Below, piece by piece: positions 35,301 to 49,029 of a stretch of 64,000 nucleotides of DNA; within the stretch, counting starts at the first letter, position 1; every line of letters starts with the position of its first letter. This DNA comes from Odobenus rosmarus divergens (taxonomy: Eukaryota > Chordata > Mammalia > Carnivora > Odobenidae). The notes below the pieces were generated by a model. The model searched no databases and was not told where the DNA came from. It saw nothing but the letters and a program-made list of their open reading frames with translations. A program made the position numbers and the translations under genes. The stretch covers positions 708,349-772,348 of the forward strand of contig NW_004451515.1 of NCBI RefSeq assembly GCF_000321225.1, read 5' to 3'.

Positions 35301-35481
35301 AGGACACCTGGGTGGCTCAGTCGGTTGGGTGTCTGCCTTCAGCTCAGGTCATGATCCCAGGGTCCTGGGATCGAGCCGCACATCGGGCTCCTTGCTCAGC
35401 GGGAGCCTGCTTCTCCCTCTGCCTGTCGCTCCCCCTGCTTGTGCGCTTGCTCTCTCTCTCTGACAAAATCTTTTTAAAAAA
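35301..35481 (+). mobile_element. Carnivoran SINE
   Basis: Perfect 15-bp target-site duplication AAATATTAAGTTTCC at 35286-35300 and 35482-35496. Confidence 0.97.
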
Positions 35482-35965
35482 AAATATTAAGTTTCCCTGC
35501 AAGGGCTATTCTGGAAGCAGAGAATAAATTGTATGTATAATCTTCCAATTAGTCCATAACATGCCTAGAGGGCAAGCCATATGCATCGCTTCTAAAATCT
35601 GGTCCAACTTCTGCTTTTTGGCCACTTCACTATACCAGGACAATCTTCAAGTATATTCCGCCAACTGTTCTCTGCACGGAGACATGGGGGCAGAACATCA
35701 AGTGATGGTGGTGGGAAAGGATGACAATTGCTCTTCCATGAAATCAGTTTCGAGGGGAATCAGTACAAGATATACTCCCAAGATATAGAAAGAACCTCCA
35801 TAATTATTCGTGACTATTCATGAAAGGTGCATTTTTTTAATTGTTCAAAAAGATGGATTTCTTCAAACCTTCAGTTTATGCCAGTGTTCAGGGAGAGGAG
35901 TCCCTCAAGTTTATTAGATACAATAATATAAGCAGTTATTTTATTTAAAAATGAACAAGTGTCCT

Positions 35966-36178
35966 AGGGCACCTGGGTGGCTCAGTCGTTAAGCGTCTGC
36001 CTTCAGCTCAGGTCATGATCCCAGGGTCCTGGGATCGAGCCCCGCATCGGGCTCCCTGCTCTGCGGGAAGCCTGCTTCTCCCTCTCCCACTCCCCCTGCT
36101 TGTGTTCCCTCTCTCGCTATGTCTCTGTCAAATAAATAAAAAAAATCCTTAAAAATAAATAAAAAATAAAAATAAATG
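35966..36178 (+). mobile_element. Carnivoran SINE (young-type)
   Basis: Close to consensus, intact B box, long AT-rich tail. Perfect 18-bp duplication AAAATGAACAAGTGTCCT at 35948-35965 and 36179-36196. Confidence 0.97.
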
Positions 36179-36417
36179 AAAATGAACAAGTGTCCTTGGA
36201 TTCATTGTGTTTGAGATTTCAGATCCCATGGTGACTGGCTACAGTGGAGAAACAAGGCCTGGACTTGGTTTGAGCATCAGTTTCACTATTTGAGCAAATC
36301 TCTTCCCCTCATGAGATTTCAGTCACCCCAACTGCAAAGGAGATTTTTATTGCACTAATTGCTATTCTGCCACCTAATATCAAGATAGGAAAAAGAACAA
36401 TAAAAACAACAAAATCT

Positions 36418-36611
36418 GGGGCGCCTGGGTGGCTCAGTCAGTTAAGCGGCTGCCTTCGGCTCAGGTCATGATCCTGGGATCCTGGGATCGAGCTCCACAT
36501 CCGGCTCCCTGCTCGGCAGAGAGCCTGCTTCTCCCTCTCCCTCTGCCTGCCGCTCTGCCTACCTGTGCTCTGTCAAATAAATAAATAATCTTTAATTAAA
36601 AAAAAAAAAAT
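36418..36611 (+). mobile_element. Carnivoran SINE
   Basis: Full head with A box TGGCTCAGTCAG and a B box-like GGGATCGAGCTCC; A-rich tail. Only a short AAAATCT repeat flanks it. Confidence 0.94.
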
Positions 36612-37294
36612 CTAACTAGTCACTTCTGCTGCTATTTAAGTTGAAAAGCATCAGAATCCAAGAATGAGAGAATAAAGACAGGACAGTGCCACACCGCACA
36701 CGCAGGACACAGCCACCACCAGCCTCTCTCAGCACCACACTTCTGATCAAAGACCACAGACAGCTGTGGATTCTCTGAGCAGATGTTTCTTATATCCAGC
36801 CAGTTTAATCTAAACTGGCAGTTCTCAATTTCGGGGCATCTCAGGATACCTTTAAACTTTTAAAAATTGAGGACCCCAAAAATCTTTTATGTGAGTCATA
36901 TCTGCCCATTATTTACTGAAGGCATCACATTCCCTGATTTCTAACTATATTACGAAGCTGTAGTAAGTAATACAGTATGGTGTTGGCATAAAAACAGACA
37001 CACAGATCAATGGAACAGGATAGAGCCCAGAAATAAACCCATGCATATATGGCTAATTAATTTGCAACAAAGAAACCAAGAATATACAGCGGGGAAAGAA
37101 CAGTCTCCTCAATGAATGGTGCTGGGAAAACTGGGCAGCTACATGCAAAAGAATGAAAGTGGACCCCTGACTTAACACCATACACAAAAACTAACTCAAA
37201 ATGGATCAAAGACTTAAATGTAAGACCTGAAACCACACAACTCTAGAAGAAACAAAGGCAGTAAGCTCCCTGACATAGGTCTTGGTGATGACTT

Positions 37295-37491
37295 ATTTTT
37301 TTTTTTTAAAGATTTTATTTATTTATTTGACAGAGAGATAGAAGAGCACAAGCAGAGGGAATGGCAGAGGGAGAGGGAGAAGCAGGCTCTGCACTGAGCA
37401 GGGAGCCCGATGCGGGACTCAATCCCAGGACTCTGGGATCATGACCTGAGCCGAAGGCAGATGCTTAACCATCTGAGCCACCCAGACGCCC
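37295..37491 (-). mobile_element. Carnivoran SINE nested in L1
   Basis: Antisense copy (T run, AAAGATTTTATTTATTTATT ... GAGCCACCCAGACGCCCC). Perfect 14-bp duplication CTTGGTGATGACTT at 37281-37294 and 37492-37505. It therefore landed after the L1. Confidence 0.97.
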
Positions 37492-38199
37492 CTTGGTGAT
37501 GACTTTTTAATCTGACACCCAAAGCAACAAAGGTAAAAATAAAAAGTGGGGCTACATCAAACTTAAAAGCTTCTGCACAGCAAATGAAACCATCAACAAA
37601 ATGAAAAGGCAAGCTATTGAATGGGAGAAAATATTTGCAAATCACGTATCTGGTAAGGGACACTAATATCTAAAATAAAGAACTTATACAACCCAATAGC
37701 AAAAAAACAATTGATTGAAGATGGGCAGAAGCCCTAAACAGACATTTTTCCAAAGACATACAGATGGCCAAAGGGTACATGAAAAGATGCTCATCATCAA
37801 TCATCAGGGAAATGCAAATCAAAACTGCAATAAGACATCACCTCACAACCTGTCAGAATGGCTAGAATCAAAAAGGTAAGAAATAGTAAGTGTTGGCGAG
37901 GATGTGGAGAGAAGGGAACCCCCATGCACTGTTCACGGGAATGTAAACTGGTGCAGCCACTATAAAAAACAGCATGGAGCTTCATCAAAAAATTAAAAAT
38001 ACAAAAAAAAAAAAAATTAAAACTACAACTACCATATGATTCAGCAGTTCCACTCCTGGGTATTTATCTAAAGAAAATGAAAACATTGAATCCAAAAGAT
38101 ATTTGCACCCCCATGTTCAATGCACCATTATTTCCAATAGCCAAGATGTAGAAACAACTCAGATAATCTACCAATGGATGAACAGATAACAAAAACGTC

Positions 38200-38240
38200 A
38201 CGCGCGCGCACGCACACACACACACACACAAGCTTGTGTG
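38200..38240 (+). repeat. (CG)n/(CA)n tract with 16-bp palindrome
   Basis: Alternating CG/CA run ending in the perfect palindrome CACACAAGCTTGTGTG (38225-38240). It sits inside the L1 fragment. Confidence 0.9.
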
Positions 38241-38280
38241 CACAAGCGCGAATATTATTCAGCCATAAAAAAAGAATGTT

Positions 38281-38489
38281 CCCTACTTGAGTACTCTCTC
38301 TTCTCAGTCGACAGGTATGGTTCCTCTCTACATCTGCTAGCCCTGTATTCTTTAGAGTTGTCTTTGCCCGTCTTAGTGGTTAATCTCCTGTTACTAGTTA
38401 ATAATTCTTCATATTAAATTTCCCTGTTCAAAGTACTGGTATGGTTTCTTTCTCTCGCATGGGTCCTGAATCCTAAATGATACCATCAT
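38281..38489. other. Unclassified segment between two L1 blocks
   Basis: Contains 'gttcaaagtactggtatggt' and 'ctctcgcatgggtcctgaat', which recall an old LTR or L1 end. Family not determined. Confidence 0.3.
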
Positions 38490-40023
38490 CATCTGTAAAA
38501 CTTAAAAAAGAATGCATATTTCCTAAATCACTAAGAAAATTAAAGCCCAGAACATTACAGTCCATTTAGGAAATGAGAGGAATCAGTGAGAAAGCATAAA
38601 ACATGATCACAGAAGACCAAAGTCAGTAATTAACATAAAAGCAAATGGATTAGTCTCCCCTCTTAAATTGCAAAAACTCTCCAAATGGGTTGAAATATAA
38701 AATCCAACAAGACATGCTATTTAGAGACAACAAAAAATTATATAGAAGTTAAAAAAAAAGACAGACAACTTATCAAGCAAATATAAACAAAAAAAGAATA
38801 TTCCAATCTCAAAGAGGTTAATTTCAAAGTAAAAGTATAAAGGAGAAAAGGAGTAACTTTATAGACTAGCAAGTCTTTTATGAATGACCCCTAACAGACA
38901 CAAGAATTTACATACTAAACAACAGTATCAAAATATATGAAGCAAAAGCTCTAGACAAACAAGCTGAAAATTGAGAAAAAGATCTAGAAGACCTTAAGAC
39001 AACATTTAGTCTATGGTAGTTTACACCCCAAGATAAGAAAATAAAATTTGAATAATATAATTAAAGTGGTTGAATACATGTTCACCTCTGTCCCACACAA
39101 ACTAAATAAAGCTTCACTTAAAACATTCATAAAACGTTTTTTTTAAATGCTGGGCTCCAAAACCTCAATTCTAAAAAGCAGAAACTACATAAGCCATATT
39201 TCCTTGCTACAAGATAAAAATGCTACAAGTAGCAACAATTTAAAAAAAGCCAACCACACAGAAATTTTTAAATATTCTTATTTAACAAAAAACTTAAAAC
39301 ACAATGATAAACTACTTAGAAAACAAGACACATCAATGTAGCTGGGATGTGAACATATCTGAAATTAGAGATAACCAAAACCCTTCATTTGTATACAAAT
39401 AAAAACAAAAAATAAACATCAGACTCAAAAAGTTACAGGGCAAGAAACTCTACAGAAAACACAAGAAATACACATAAAATGAGAAATTAATATATTTTAA
39501 AACAAATGACAAGTGATAAATCCAAACACCGGGTTTTTTTTGAAGGGAAAAAAGATTACCTTTAGCAAGTCAAATCAAGGAAAAAATAGGAAATGGTAAA
39601 ACTAAGGTCAATTTCTTATAACTTAAGAAGTAACAAACTTAATATAGGAGATTTCTCTCTATTAAAATTCTCTGCAAATAAATGTGTTAAATTTCAACAA
39701 AATTAAGTTTTCTGGAAAAGTATAAATTACTTAAATTTAGCAAATAACAAACACAAAAGGAGAAATACATTTTAAGACAAAAGTTTAAAATCAAATTTAA
39801 AGATACTTCAATTTAAAAACAGGTAACATAGTCACAGAAGAAATTGTTATCAAGAAGTTACTTCCCAAGAGGGCTCTCAGTTCAAAGGTTTCTAAGCTCA
39901 ATCCTTCAATCTTTAATGGAACAAATCCCTCCAATGATGTAACTGCTTGATGCAAAGAAAAATATACATAGTTATCCTATTCACCTTATACAGCTAGCAA
40001 AATCTCCATGTCAAAAATTGGAC

Positions 40024-40159
40024 TGGGGCGCCTAGGTGACTCAGTAGGGTGAGCATACAACTCGATCTCAGCTTAGGTCTTGACCTCAGGGTTGTGAGTT
40101 CAAGCCCTGCTTTGGCCTCCACACTAGGTGTGGAGCCTACTTATTTAAAAAAAAAAAAA
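40024..40159 (+). mobile_element. Old-type carnivoran SINE (short form)
   Basis: GGGGCGCCTAGGTGACTCAG head, then GGGTTGTGAGTTCAAGCCCT and GTGTGGAGCCTACTTATTTA plus poly(A). It lacks the pyrimidine-rich block of the younger copies. Confidence 0.9.
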
Positions 40160-40852
40160 GGGGGGGGCCAACAGACCAAAAGACTAACTTCACTTACGTA
40201 AAAATGCAATTTTCCTAAATAACCTATTAGCAAATCAAAGTTTACAGGGCCAACAGAGCAGCCACATTTTAGGAAAAATGCATTGCAGGACATCACATAC
40301 TTCACAACTAATGTTCCCAGAAAAATAGATGTGAAAACAGGGAGGATAAAATGGTTGGACAGCAGAAATCTACACGTGCTGTTAGGTATTTTTTCTTTGG
40401 AGACTGAATTTTCTTATCTCAGCATTATTTCTAATATTTCAAAGAGGAGATCTCACTCCTGCTGGTGGGTTTTTTTTGGGGGGGGGCTCTTTATCATATT
40501 TAATTTCTGTCCCAAAGTTACTGAGACTTAAACATGCTTTTCAACACTAGTTTTATAACACAACCAGTTAATGAAAGAGAGTAAGATAAGTGTGAATGTG
40601 AAAACAGTTACCAAAATCGCTCTCAGAGTGCTGCTGGTAAAGAACCCTGGGCTTTACAGGGCACTAACAGAGGTGATGCAGAGCTGTTTACCAATTAAAG
40701 CTGCACTGCTATACAGCAAAAGCATGAGCCATATGTCTACGGTGCACTGAGACTGCCAATTTTGAAATTATGCAAACCTTGGTCATTTTTTAGGCTGTAA
40801 GTATGTGCATTATTTCAAATTTTGAAAACAGAGTCTTTATTATATCAACTAT

Positions 40853-41160
40853 TTTATTTATTTTAGATTGTATTTATTTATTTGACAGAGAGGGAACACA
40901 AGCAGAGGGAGAGGGAGAAGCAGGCTTCCCGCGGAGCAGGGAGCCCGATGCGGGGCTCGATCCCAGGACCCTGGGATCATGACCTGAGCCNNNNNNNNNN
41001 NNNNNNNNNNNNNNNNNNNNNNNNNNNNNNNNNNNNNNNNAGAGGGAGAAGCAGGCTTCCCGCGGAGCAGGGAGCCCGATGCGGGGCTCGATCCCAGGAC
41101 CCTGGGATCATGACCTGAGCCGAAGGCAAACGCTTAACGACCGAGCCACCCAGGCACCCC
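40853..41160 (-). mobile_element. Carnivoran SINE broken by an assembly gap
   Basis: Antisense SINE starting in TTTATTTATTTTAGATTGTA and ending GAGCCACCCAGGCACCCC. Its middle 81 bases appear twice, on either side of the N run, so the true element is probably about 180 bases long. Confidence 0.9.
40991..41040. other. Assembly gap (50 N)
   Basis: Fifty N in a row. The open frame running through it is meaningless. Confidence 1.
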
Positions 41161-41479
41161 TAATTCAGATTCTTTAAAAACTAAAAGTGGACGGATATTT
41201 CCTTTCTAGAAAAATAACTCAAAACAGCCAGCCTAAAAGTAAAATACTATGGACATTCCCATTAAAATCAGAAATAAAACATCTACCATCAGCATTCTTA
41301 TTTAACACGGTTCTAAACATTTCTGCCAACAAAACATGCAACAAAAATTAAACTACTAGAAGAAACATTATCATTATTCATAGATGATATCAAAGTGTTC
41401 CCTAGAAAACGATGTGAAATTACTGAAACAAGTACTAGAATTAAGTGGCTAGATACTAGAAAAATATATAGTCCGATGA

Positions 41480-42290
41480 GACCACAGAATTATTACCACT
41501 CAAATCTTTGCACCTGTCCCCACCAGGACTGCCTCTACCCCGGTTTGAGTCAGTGTTGCTGTTTGCCTGATTACCGCTTCATGCTCCTCAACTAACTGGC
41601 TTCCCTGTGTTCAGCCAGTGAGACACTAGGCAGTATGACCACAGGATATTTCTCTAAACCAAATCTAACCATGTCATTCCTTTGCTCCGAATCTTCTCAT
41701 AGCTTCCCATAATAGAATAAAATCTAAATAAGAATTCTTACCAAGGCCTTTATAAATATGCCCCTATTCATGTAGGCCTTACTCAAATGCCATTCTTGAC
41801 ATTCCAGCCACATGGTCGTCTTTTCTATTCCTCAAACACTCCAAAGGGGCTTTGTGCTTGTTCTTCACTCTGCTGGTATTGCTCTTCCTTGAGACCCACA
41901 AGAATGGCTCCTTCTAAGATGTTAATCACATCTTATCTTAAAAGTTACCTCCTCAAAGACTCTTCTGGTCATGCAGCCTAAAGTAGCCACCTAGTCACTA
42001 TCTCCCATCACCCTATTTTAATTCCCTCCATAGAATCTAAGTTCATGATCTGATACTTTTCCTGGTATACGGGAGTATCTCTTCCTACTACTGTCATCTC
42101 CGTTTGAGAGTTTATCTCCAACACTTAACTAAGTGCCTGGCACATAAGAAGAGTCACTCGATAAACAATTCCCAACAGACCGTAAGCACCACAAAACAGG
42201 AGTCATCCCTATTTTACTCATGGTTCTATCTCCACGAGTCTGACACCGGGTATATAGTTAATAAATATCTGATGAATGAATCAATCAATC
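41480..42290 (+). mobile_element. L2 LINE 3' region
   Basis: Ordered L2 landmarks: 'aatctaaccatgtcattcct', 'aaggcctttataaatatgcc', 'acctcctcaaagactcttct', 'agtgcctggcacataagaag', and the final 'taataaatatctgatgaatg'. About 800 bases are fairly continuous. Confidence 0.8.
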
Positions 42291-42899
42291 CCTCCTTCCC
42301 TCCTTTTAGTCCCTAGGATTCTTAAGATTGGGAAATTTGCCTGGTTAGTCCAACATATTGTTGGTCTATACCAAACTTGTAGCCAATTAATAAGTGTCCC
42401 AAATAATTTCATGTGAATTACAAAGTCAGGTCTTCCCACTCCCACCCATTCCCCAAATTCTACACTTGTGTAATGAACTTGTTAAGATAAACACCAAGTT
42501 TTAATAAAGTTCAACAGCCTTACTGAAATTAATCTTTAATCTTTAACATGCCTTTATCAAAAAGACATTTACAAGAAGAGAACAGGTCGATAAAAATGAA
42601 ATCTTTTGAGTCCTAATCCATAACTGTGTGAGTAGCTGGGCAGAGAAGAGACCTTCCTTAAAGTTATACTAAAAAAAAAAAAAAAACTGAGGTGTTAAAA
42701 TGTTTATCTTGTCAGTGTACTGAGAAATGAGTACTCTATGCTAAAACTAACAAAGCCACAAAGGGACTCCTCTTAAGGAATTAAAATACTGGATCGCCAT
42801 TTTGATTACCCAAGAGTTACTCATTAAATATGACACAGAGTACATACTTGCTGGTTTGTGGGCACTCTAAGTATCTAATTCAAACAAAAGGCTACACTC
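42291..42899. other. Unique AT-rich sequence beyond the CDC5L poly(A) site
   Basis: No repeat or gene recognised. It may be distal 3'UTR if a later poly(A) site is used. Confidence 0.5.
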
Positions 42900-43226
42900 T
42901 CAATTTTTTATATTTTGTTTTTATTCAGGAGTTTACTCACAGGCAGCACTTTAAAATCAGGCTTTTAAAATTAAAGGCCAAAACTAAAAAAATTTTGCAA
43001 ATATGACACTGCTAAAAGAATCATCTTAATAATTTAAACCCTAAAATGTCCTGTGGAGTTAAAGTCTTTATACATAGACTGTGTAAGATTGATACCATTT
43101 AAAACAAACAACTGAAAAACCACAGATTGTGGGTAAATTTGTCAATGAAGATAATCATCAGTTTCAGCCTTCCAGAGTATGAAAACCAGCAATTAATTCA
43201 TCTTGTGACAGAATATAAACTATGCT
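42900..43226 (-). other. CDC5L: CDC5L 3' untranslated region (proximal form)
   Basis: About 300 bases of AT-rich non-coding sequence lie between the CDC5L stop codon and a canonical poly(A) signal, with no repeat recognised inside. The 3' boundary is inferred from the signal. A longer form using a distal site cannot be excluded, because unique AT-rich sequence continues for several hundred bases more. Confidence 0.6.
42920..42925 (-). terminator. Candidate CDC5L poly(A) signal AATAAA
   Basis: On the minus strand GAATAAAAAC gives a canonical AATAAA about 300 nt after the stop codon. Beyond it in the transcript direction is a U/GU-rich stretch (AGAGTGTAGCCTTTTGTTTG), the usual context of a cleavage site. 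Use of this site is inferred. Confidence 0.55.
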
Positions 43227-44272
<1,046 letters not shown>

Positions 44273-45834
44273 CTAGGGGTTGGGGGAAGATCTCATCAGC
44301 AGACGTGAGAAAAACAAGCCAAATAACAGAATTAAAAAGGCACTATTGGTTCATTTACCTCCTCAAAGCAAAGGTACATTAGAACTCCTTATATTTTAGC
44401 TGCCGTAACACAAAATTTGGCCTAAGAAGGGTTTGTCTTGTACTAGAAGGGGTTCACAGTTTAGTCCCACACCATCTGTCTATAACTTCACCCATGATTC
44501 AATTTCAAAGCAAGTCTGAATTTCATAGCATAAGAAAAACTAATCTCTGCTTCTGAAAATAACTTCTGCTGTCATTAATCCGCACTGATTTGGGGGCTGG
44601 CAGAGACCCATCTTCACCACCTTTATCCCAAAATGGACTTCTATACAATATGATATACAGAAAGTTGTGAAGAGTAAATCTCAAGATCATAAGAGGACAT
44701 TCTTTTTTCTTCTTTCTTCCTTTATATTTTATCTATGTGAGATGATGGAGATTAAGTGAATCTATCGCGAGAATCATTTCACAACACACGTAAATCAAAC
44801 CATCATCCCAAATGCCTTAAGTTTATACAGTGATGTACAATTATTTCCCAATAAAAGTGGGGAAAATGCACGTCTATATTATACATCCAGTACATTTTTA
44901 ACAACTGAATAATGTCCAATTAATGCACCATAGTTGTAATCAAAATGTAATCCCCTTAAACTATAAAACTACTGGTTTATTTTTATCATAATTCCAAATG
45001 TGGCACAAAACCCATAAAGGAAAAAGAATATCACATTTGGCAATGAAAAAAAAATCTTTAGTTTTTGAAAAATGAAGACACCAGAAAATTGAGAGATGAC
45101 AGTTTTCCTATTAAATATGTATACTGAGCACAGATTGGCTGCCTCCTCAACTCATTCTAAAAATTAGGGGAGAAGAATTCAAACTCACAAAACAGGAAGA
45201 GGAGGACAATTAACAAAAGCAAGATAGCAACAAAATGCTGGAGCTGAATCAGGGCCGAAAAAGCCCCAGGTGAGAGAGTTCAAGGAGAGCTGGCTGAGAA
45301 GGAAACAGGTGTGTAATACAGAATCCCACTCACATAACACCTACGCTAGGTGTATAGTCTACGTCCCACAATATAATCACTTCGTATTTTAAAGTGATCT
45401 GCAAGTGCATGTTTTCAACATACAACACTTAACAATTATGAGGTCAGAGCCACAAGAATAATCATTAAATCTGTGTTACTTTCTTCTGCGTGGGTCTGTT
45501 CTTTCTTTCCTCCCCCCCTCAACTTACTTCCTCTCTCTCCCCACTCTCCCACCCCACCTCAACTGATTCCATCAAGTGACTCTGAAACTAAGTAGTTTCA
45601 AGATAATGTACACCCAAATAATAATCCATAAAAACCTAGTAAGCTTTTATTCGTCTGCAATTCATTTGGATAATAAATAATGTCCTTCATAAAGGAGCCA
45701 TTTTCCTCTAACAGATAACAAATCAAAGTAAGTTCCATGGCACCGATGTCTAAGGAAACACTGTGCGGAGTCAGGCAGCACAGGAGAGGGCGCAGCGAGT
45801 CACCCTCGCCACCCAGCACTGCCACCCCACTGTT

Positions 45835-45975
45835 CTCAGCTGATGCGAGCTATTTAACCTGTCTTCCTTTCCTCATCAGTAAAATGGCAATCACTGCTAT
45901 AAGTTATTACGGAGCTTAAGTAATATAATAGATGCCAAACCCTTAGCCTCCCAGTGACTAGCACAGAGGAAACAA
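45835..45975 (+). mobile_element. MIR fragment
   Basis: 'tttcctcatcagtaaaatgg', 'cggagcttaagtaatataat' and 'ccagtgactagcacagagga' are the MIR 3' half. Antisense to CDC5L. Confidence 0.7.
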
Positions 45976-46214
45976 GTTAACAAGAGTCAGGTCTGATGAC
46001 AATTACCTTATATATACAAAGAGTTCAACCATTTTGCTCTCCCCTCTCTAATGGACCATGGGACTAACAATGAGGCTTTAAAACCTTAAAATTCCAACTT
46101 TAATAAAAAATGAGCCAGAATCCTTCCTGGAAATAAAGCAAGGAAAAATAGCTATTCCTTCTTTTAAGAGAGCAGTTTGCCTCTTGAGGACAACCATGGC
46201 AAGTAACATGTACT

Positions 46215-46370
46215 GGAATGTGTCTTCTCCAGCCAGTGGCTTTCAACCCCAGCTCAACTTTAGAATCACCCACGGAGCTTTTCAAATCTACCAGTGCCAG
46301 TGCCCTAAGCCCAGAGACCCTTATTTAAATGGTCTCAGATCTTGGTATTTTTAAAGCCCCCAGATGACTC
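46215..46370 (+). mobile_element. MER5-like hAT fragment
   Basis: 'ggctttcaaccccagctcaa', 'ttagaatcacccacggagct' and 'gatcttggtatttttaaagc' follow a non-autonomous hAT consensus. Confidence 0.55.
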
Positions 46371-46514
46371 TACTAGGCAATCAGGATGGAGTTGCTGGAT
46401 GGAGTTATACCATAATTCAGCATGTTCTAAGATACTCTAATCATATGTGGATTCAAATAAACATTCCAAAACCCTAACATTAACAGCACAGAATTTCAAA
46501 TTAATACACACAGC

Positions 46515-46714
46515 ACATTTTTTCTTTTTGAGAGAGCGAACAGGCATGAGAGTGGAGGGGGGTGGGAGGGAGTGGGGAGGGAAACACAGAATCTCAAGCC
46601 GACTCCCTGCTGAGCACGGAGCCCTACACAGGGCTCAATCTTACCACCCTGAGATCATGACCTGACCCGAAATCAAGAGTTGGATACTTAACCGACTGAG
46701 CCACCCAGATGCCC
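46515..46714 (-). mobile_element. Carnivoran SINE, sense to CDC5L
   Basis: Antisense reading of the element ending ACTGAGCCACCCAGATGCCC; body expanded by a G-rich tract. Flanking repeat ACAGCACATTTT / ATAGCACATTTT. Confidence 0.92.
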
Positions 46715-47875
46715 CTATACATAGCACATTTTAAAAATTAGACATACAAATTTTCATTTTCATTGGTTAAGATAATTCAAATAACTATGCACTGCACTCC
46801 GTGGATAGTCAATTTCCAATTTGGTACCAGGGCCTAATACTTATGTTCTAAAAGTGTTTAATTAGTCATCAAGACACATTTTGAATGACTGGTACCTTGT
46901 ATCTGGGGATTACCTCACCTCATACAGTTGAGTCATTTATGCTTCCCAAACTATCAAGGATTTTAAAACTTAAAAGTTGCTAGCTTCCATTTCATGCCAA
47001 CAATTTTATTTAATTTAGTTCAAGCTTTATATAAAATCTTCTGGCTCAAATACTATACTAAGATTCCAAGCAAATATGGAAATAAATTATACCAAAAAAT
47101 TAAGTGCAGGAAAAAATTAATTTATAGTCAAATAACTACATAAATTTAGTCACAAAAAGTATAAGGAAAAATTAAATGCAGCTTTTAATATTCAATTTGA
47201 GCTCAGTTACCTTATGTCTGCCATCTGATCATTAAAATGTGAAGGAAGATTATATGTACACTTTGTAAAATGTTCAACCTATGCCTGCTCAATAAGCTTT
47301 AGGAGGGAAAAATGCTAACCTATAAGGTCTGGCTTTTTTCTAGCCAAGAAACCTCAAACATGAAATGCACATGTATTCATGGAACAGAACTGCTCTAAAT
47401 TAGTCCAACTCCCCCACCCCATACTCATACACCACAGAAATATTAAAGTCCAACAGGGTATAAGACCTTATTGTTTAAAATACAAAAAAATCAGGAAAAA
47501 CCAGACTGTGACTTAACCAAATTCATATTTCTAAGCCTTTCTAAAAAAATTAAGTATTAGCAATTGCCCTTCCTGAAGGACAACTTATTTTGAACAAAAC
47601 AATATTGGCTTAAGGAGCTTGGACAGTATGTTAGAGTTGACTTATAAAAAGTTCTCAAAAAAAATTTTTTTTTTCAAATCCTTATCTGCACTTAGAAATG
47701 CACTTCAAATTTTTCTTAAAACATCCAACAGAGAGAGTAGCAGAGATAGGAGTGGACATAGGATTAAATACCTTGTAAACTTGTCACCAGACAAACCTAC
47801 CAGATATGGTTATAATGGAAGCTTAAGCTTTAAATATGTATCAGCACAAAATTCACTATTAGAAAACTGTACCTA

Positions 47876-48053
47876 GGGGCACCTGGGTGGCTCAGTGGGT
47901 TAAGCGTCTGCCTTTGGCTCAGGTCATGATCTCAGGGTCCTGTGATAGAGCCCCGAGTTGAGCTTCCTGCTCTCCCTGCTTCTCCCTCTCCCTGTCGCTA
48001 CCTCAGTCTCTCTCTCAAATAAATAAAATCTTAAATAAAAAAAAAAGAGGAAA
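47876..48053 (+). mobile_element. Carnivoran SINE
   Basis: Intact A box; shortened pyrimidine block. Flanking repeat AGAAAACTGTACCTA / AGAAAACTGTAACTA. Confidence 0.95.
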
Positions 48054-48457
48054 AGAAAACTGTAACTATGAAAAAATTAAAGTAGGACAACACTTGATAT
48101 AATTAAAGCTGACTACATCTAAAATCAAAGAGTAAAATTCAATCCAGAAAGGGGAGATGAATGAGAATGTATCTACACACCAATGTGTGGGGGACACCAA
48201 ACTGACAAATTTCATGTACCATAACTCAGTCTTATAATACGATGTCTGGAATGTGCTTCAAAATAATGGGAAAGGGAGAACAATATATGAAACAAAAGTG
48301 GTTGTGAGTTGACACCCCTAGCTGGATGTTAACATTTGAGGACTCATTAAACTAATCCACGTTAGGGTTTATTTGAAAACTCCCACAATAAAAGGTTCTA
48401 TAAAATTCAAATTCAGTATCTACTGCAGAGGCTATTTTGTTAAGACTGTACACCACA

Positions 48458-48655
48458 GGGGCGCTTGGGTGGCTCAGTCGTTAAGCGTCTGCCTCTGGCT
48501 CAGGTCATGGTCCCAGGGTCCTGAGATCAAGCCCCGCATAGGGCTCCCTGCTCAGCAGGGAGCCTGCTTCTCCCTCTCCCACTCCCCCTGCTTGTGTTCC
48601 CTCTCTCGCTGTGTCTCTTTCTGTCAAATAAATAAATAGAATCTTTTTTAAAAAA
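48458..48655 (+). mobile_element. Carnivoran SINE
   Basis: Full-length. Perfect 16-bp duplication AAGACTGTACACCACA at 48442-48457 and 48656-48671. Confidence 0.97.
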
Positions 48656-49029
48656 AAGACTGTACACCACAAACCATGAAACATCAATACAATGAAATAT
48701 AAGAGACATCAAAATTTACAAGTATGTCAACAATTTCAACACACCAAAATGTATATATGAGATGTTAAATTACAATCCACAATTATGTTAAAATCCATTT
48801 ATACTAACCAAAATCTGAGCCTTAAGCCTTACTCAATCTCTGTGAAAATCAACCCATGTCTCAAATTTCAGACAATCATCAAAATTCATAGAATAAAAAC
48901 TCAGCCACCCTGTTGTTCAAGGTACCAAAGTTACTTCTTGATACCTGAGAGTATCAAACCAAGTTTAATTCAACAGACCTGAAGCGACAGGGAGAGAATT
49001 TCCACTCACTAAACCTCGTAATTGCTAGG

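Larger units (their letters stand above)
36915..38280 (+). mobile_element. L1 ORF2 3' segment (5'-truncated), interrupted by a SINE
   Basis: Runs through the usual L1 ORF2 C-terminal nucleotide landmarks: 'acagacacacagatcaatgg', 'gaatggtgctgggaaaactg', 'agcttctgcacagcaaatga', 'gaaatgcaaatcaaaactgc', 'ttattcagccataaaaaaag'. Stops and frameshifts make it non-coding. Confidence 0.9.
38490..41480 (+). mobile_element. Ancient L1M ORF2 remnant, discontinuous
   Basis: AT-rich remnant following the ORF2 order of old L1M elements: 'aagcaaatggattagtctcc ... aatccaacaagacatgctat' at the left, 'caagaagttacttcccaaga' near 39.85 kb, and at 41377-41388 TTCATAGATGAT (Phe-Ile-Asp-Asp), the decayed reverse-transcriptase catalytic box. 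Interrupted by two SINEs, one assembly gap, and about 600 bases (40.25-40.85 kb) that I cannot assign. Confidence 0.65.

Noticed and set aside
40882..41118. 78-residue frame crossing the N gap
   Set aside because: It reads a SINE twice and runs through unknown bases; not a gene.
36915..41480. Active L1 coding capacity
   Set aside because: Fragments only, with stops, frameshifts, nested SINEs and a decayed catalytic box (FIDD).
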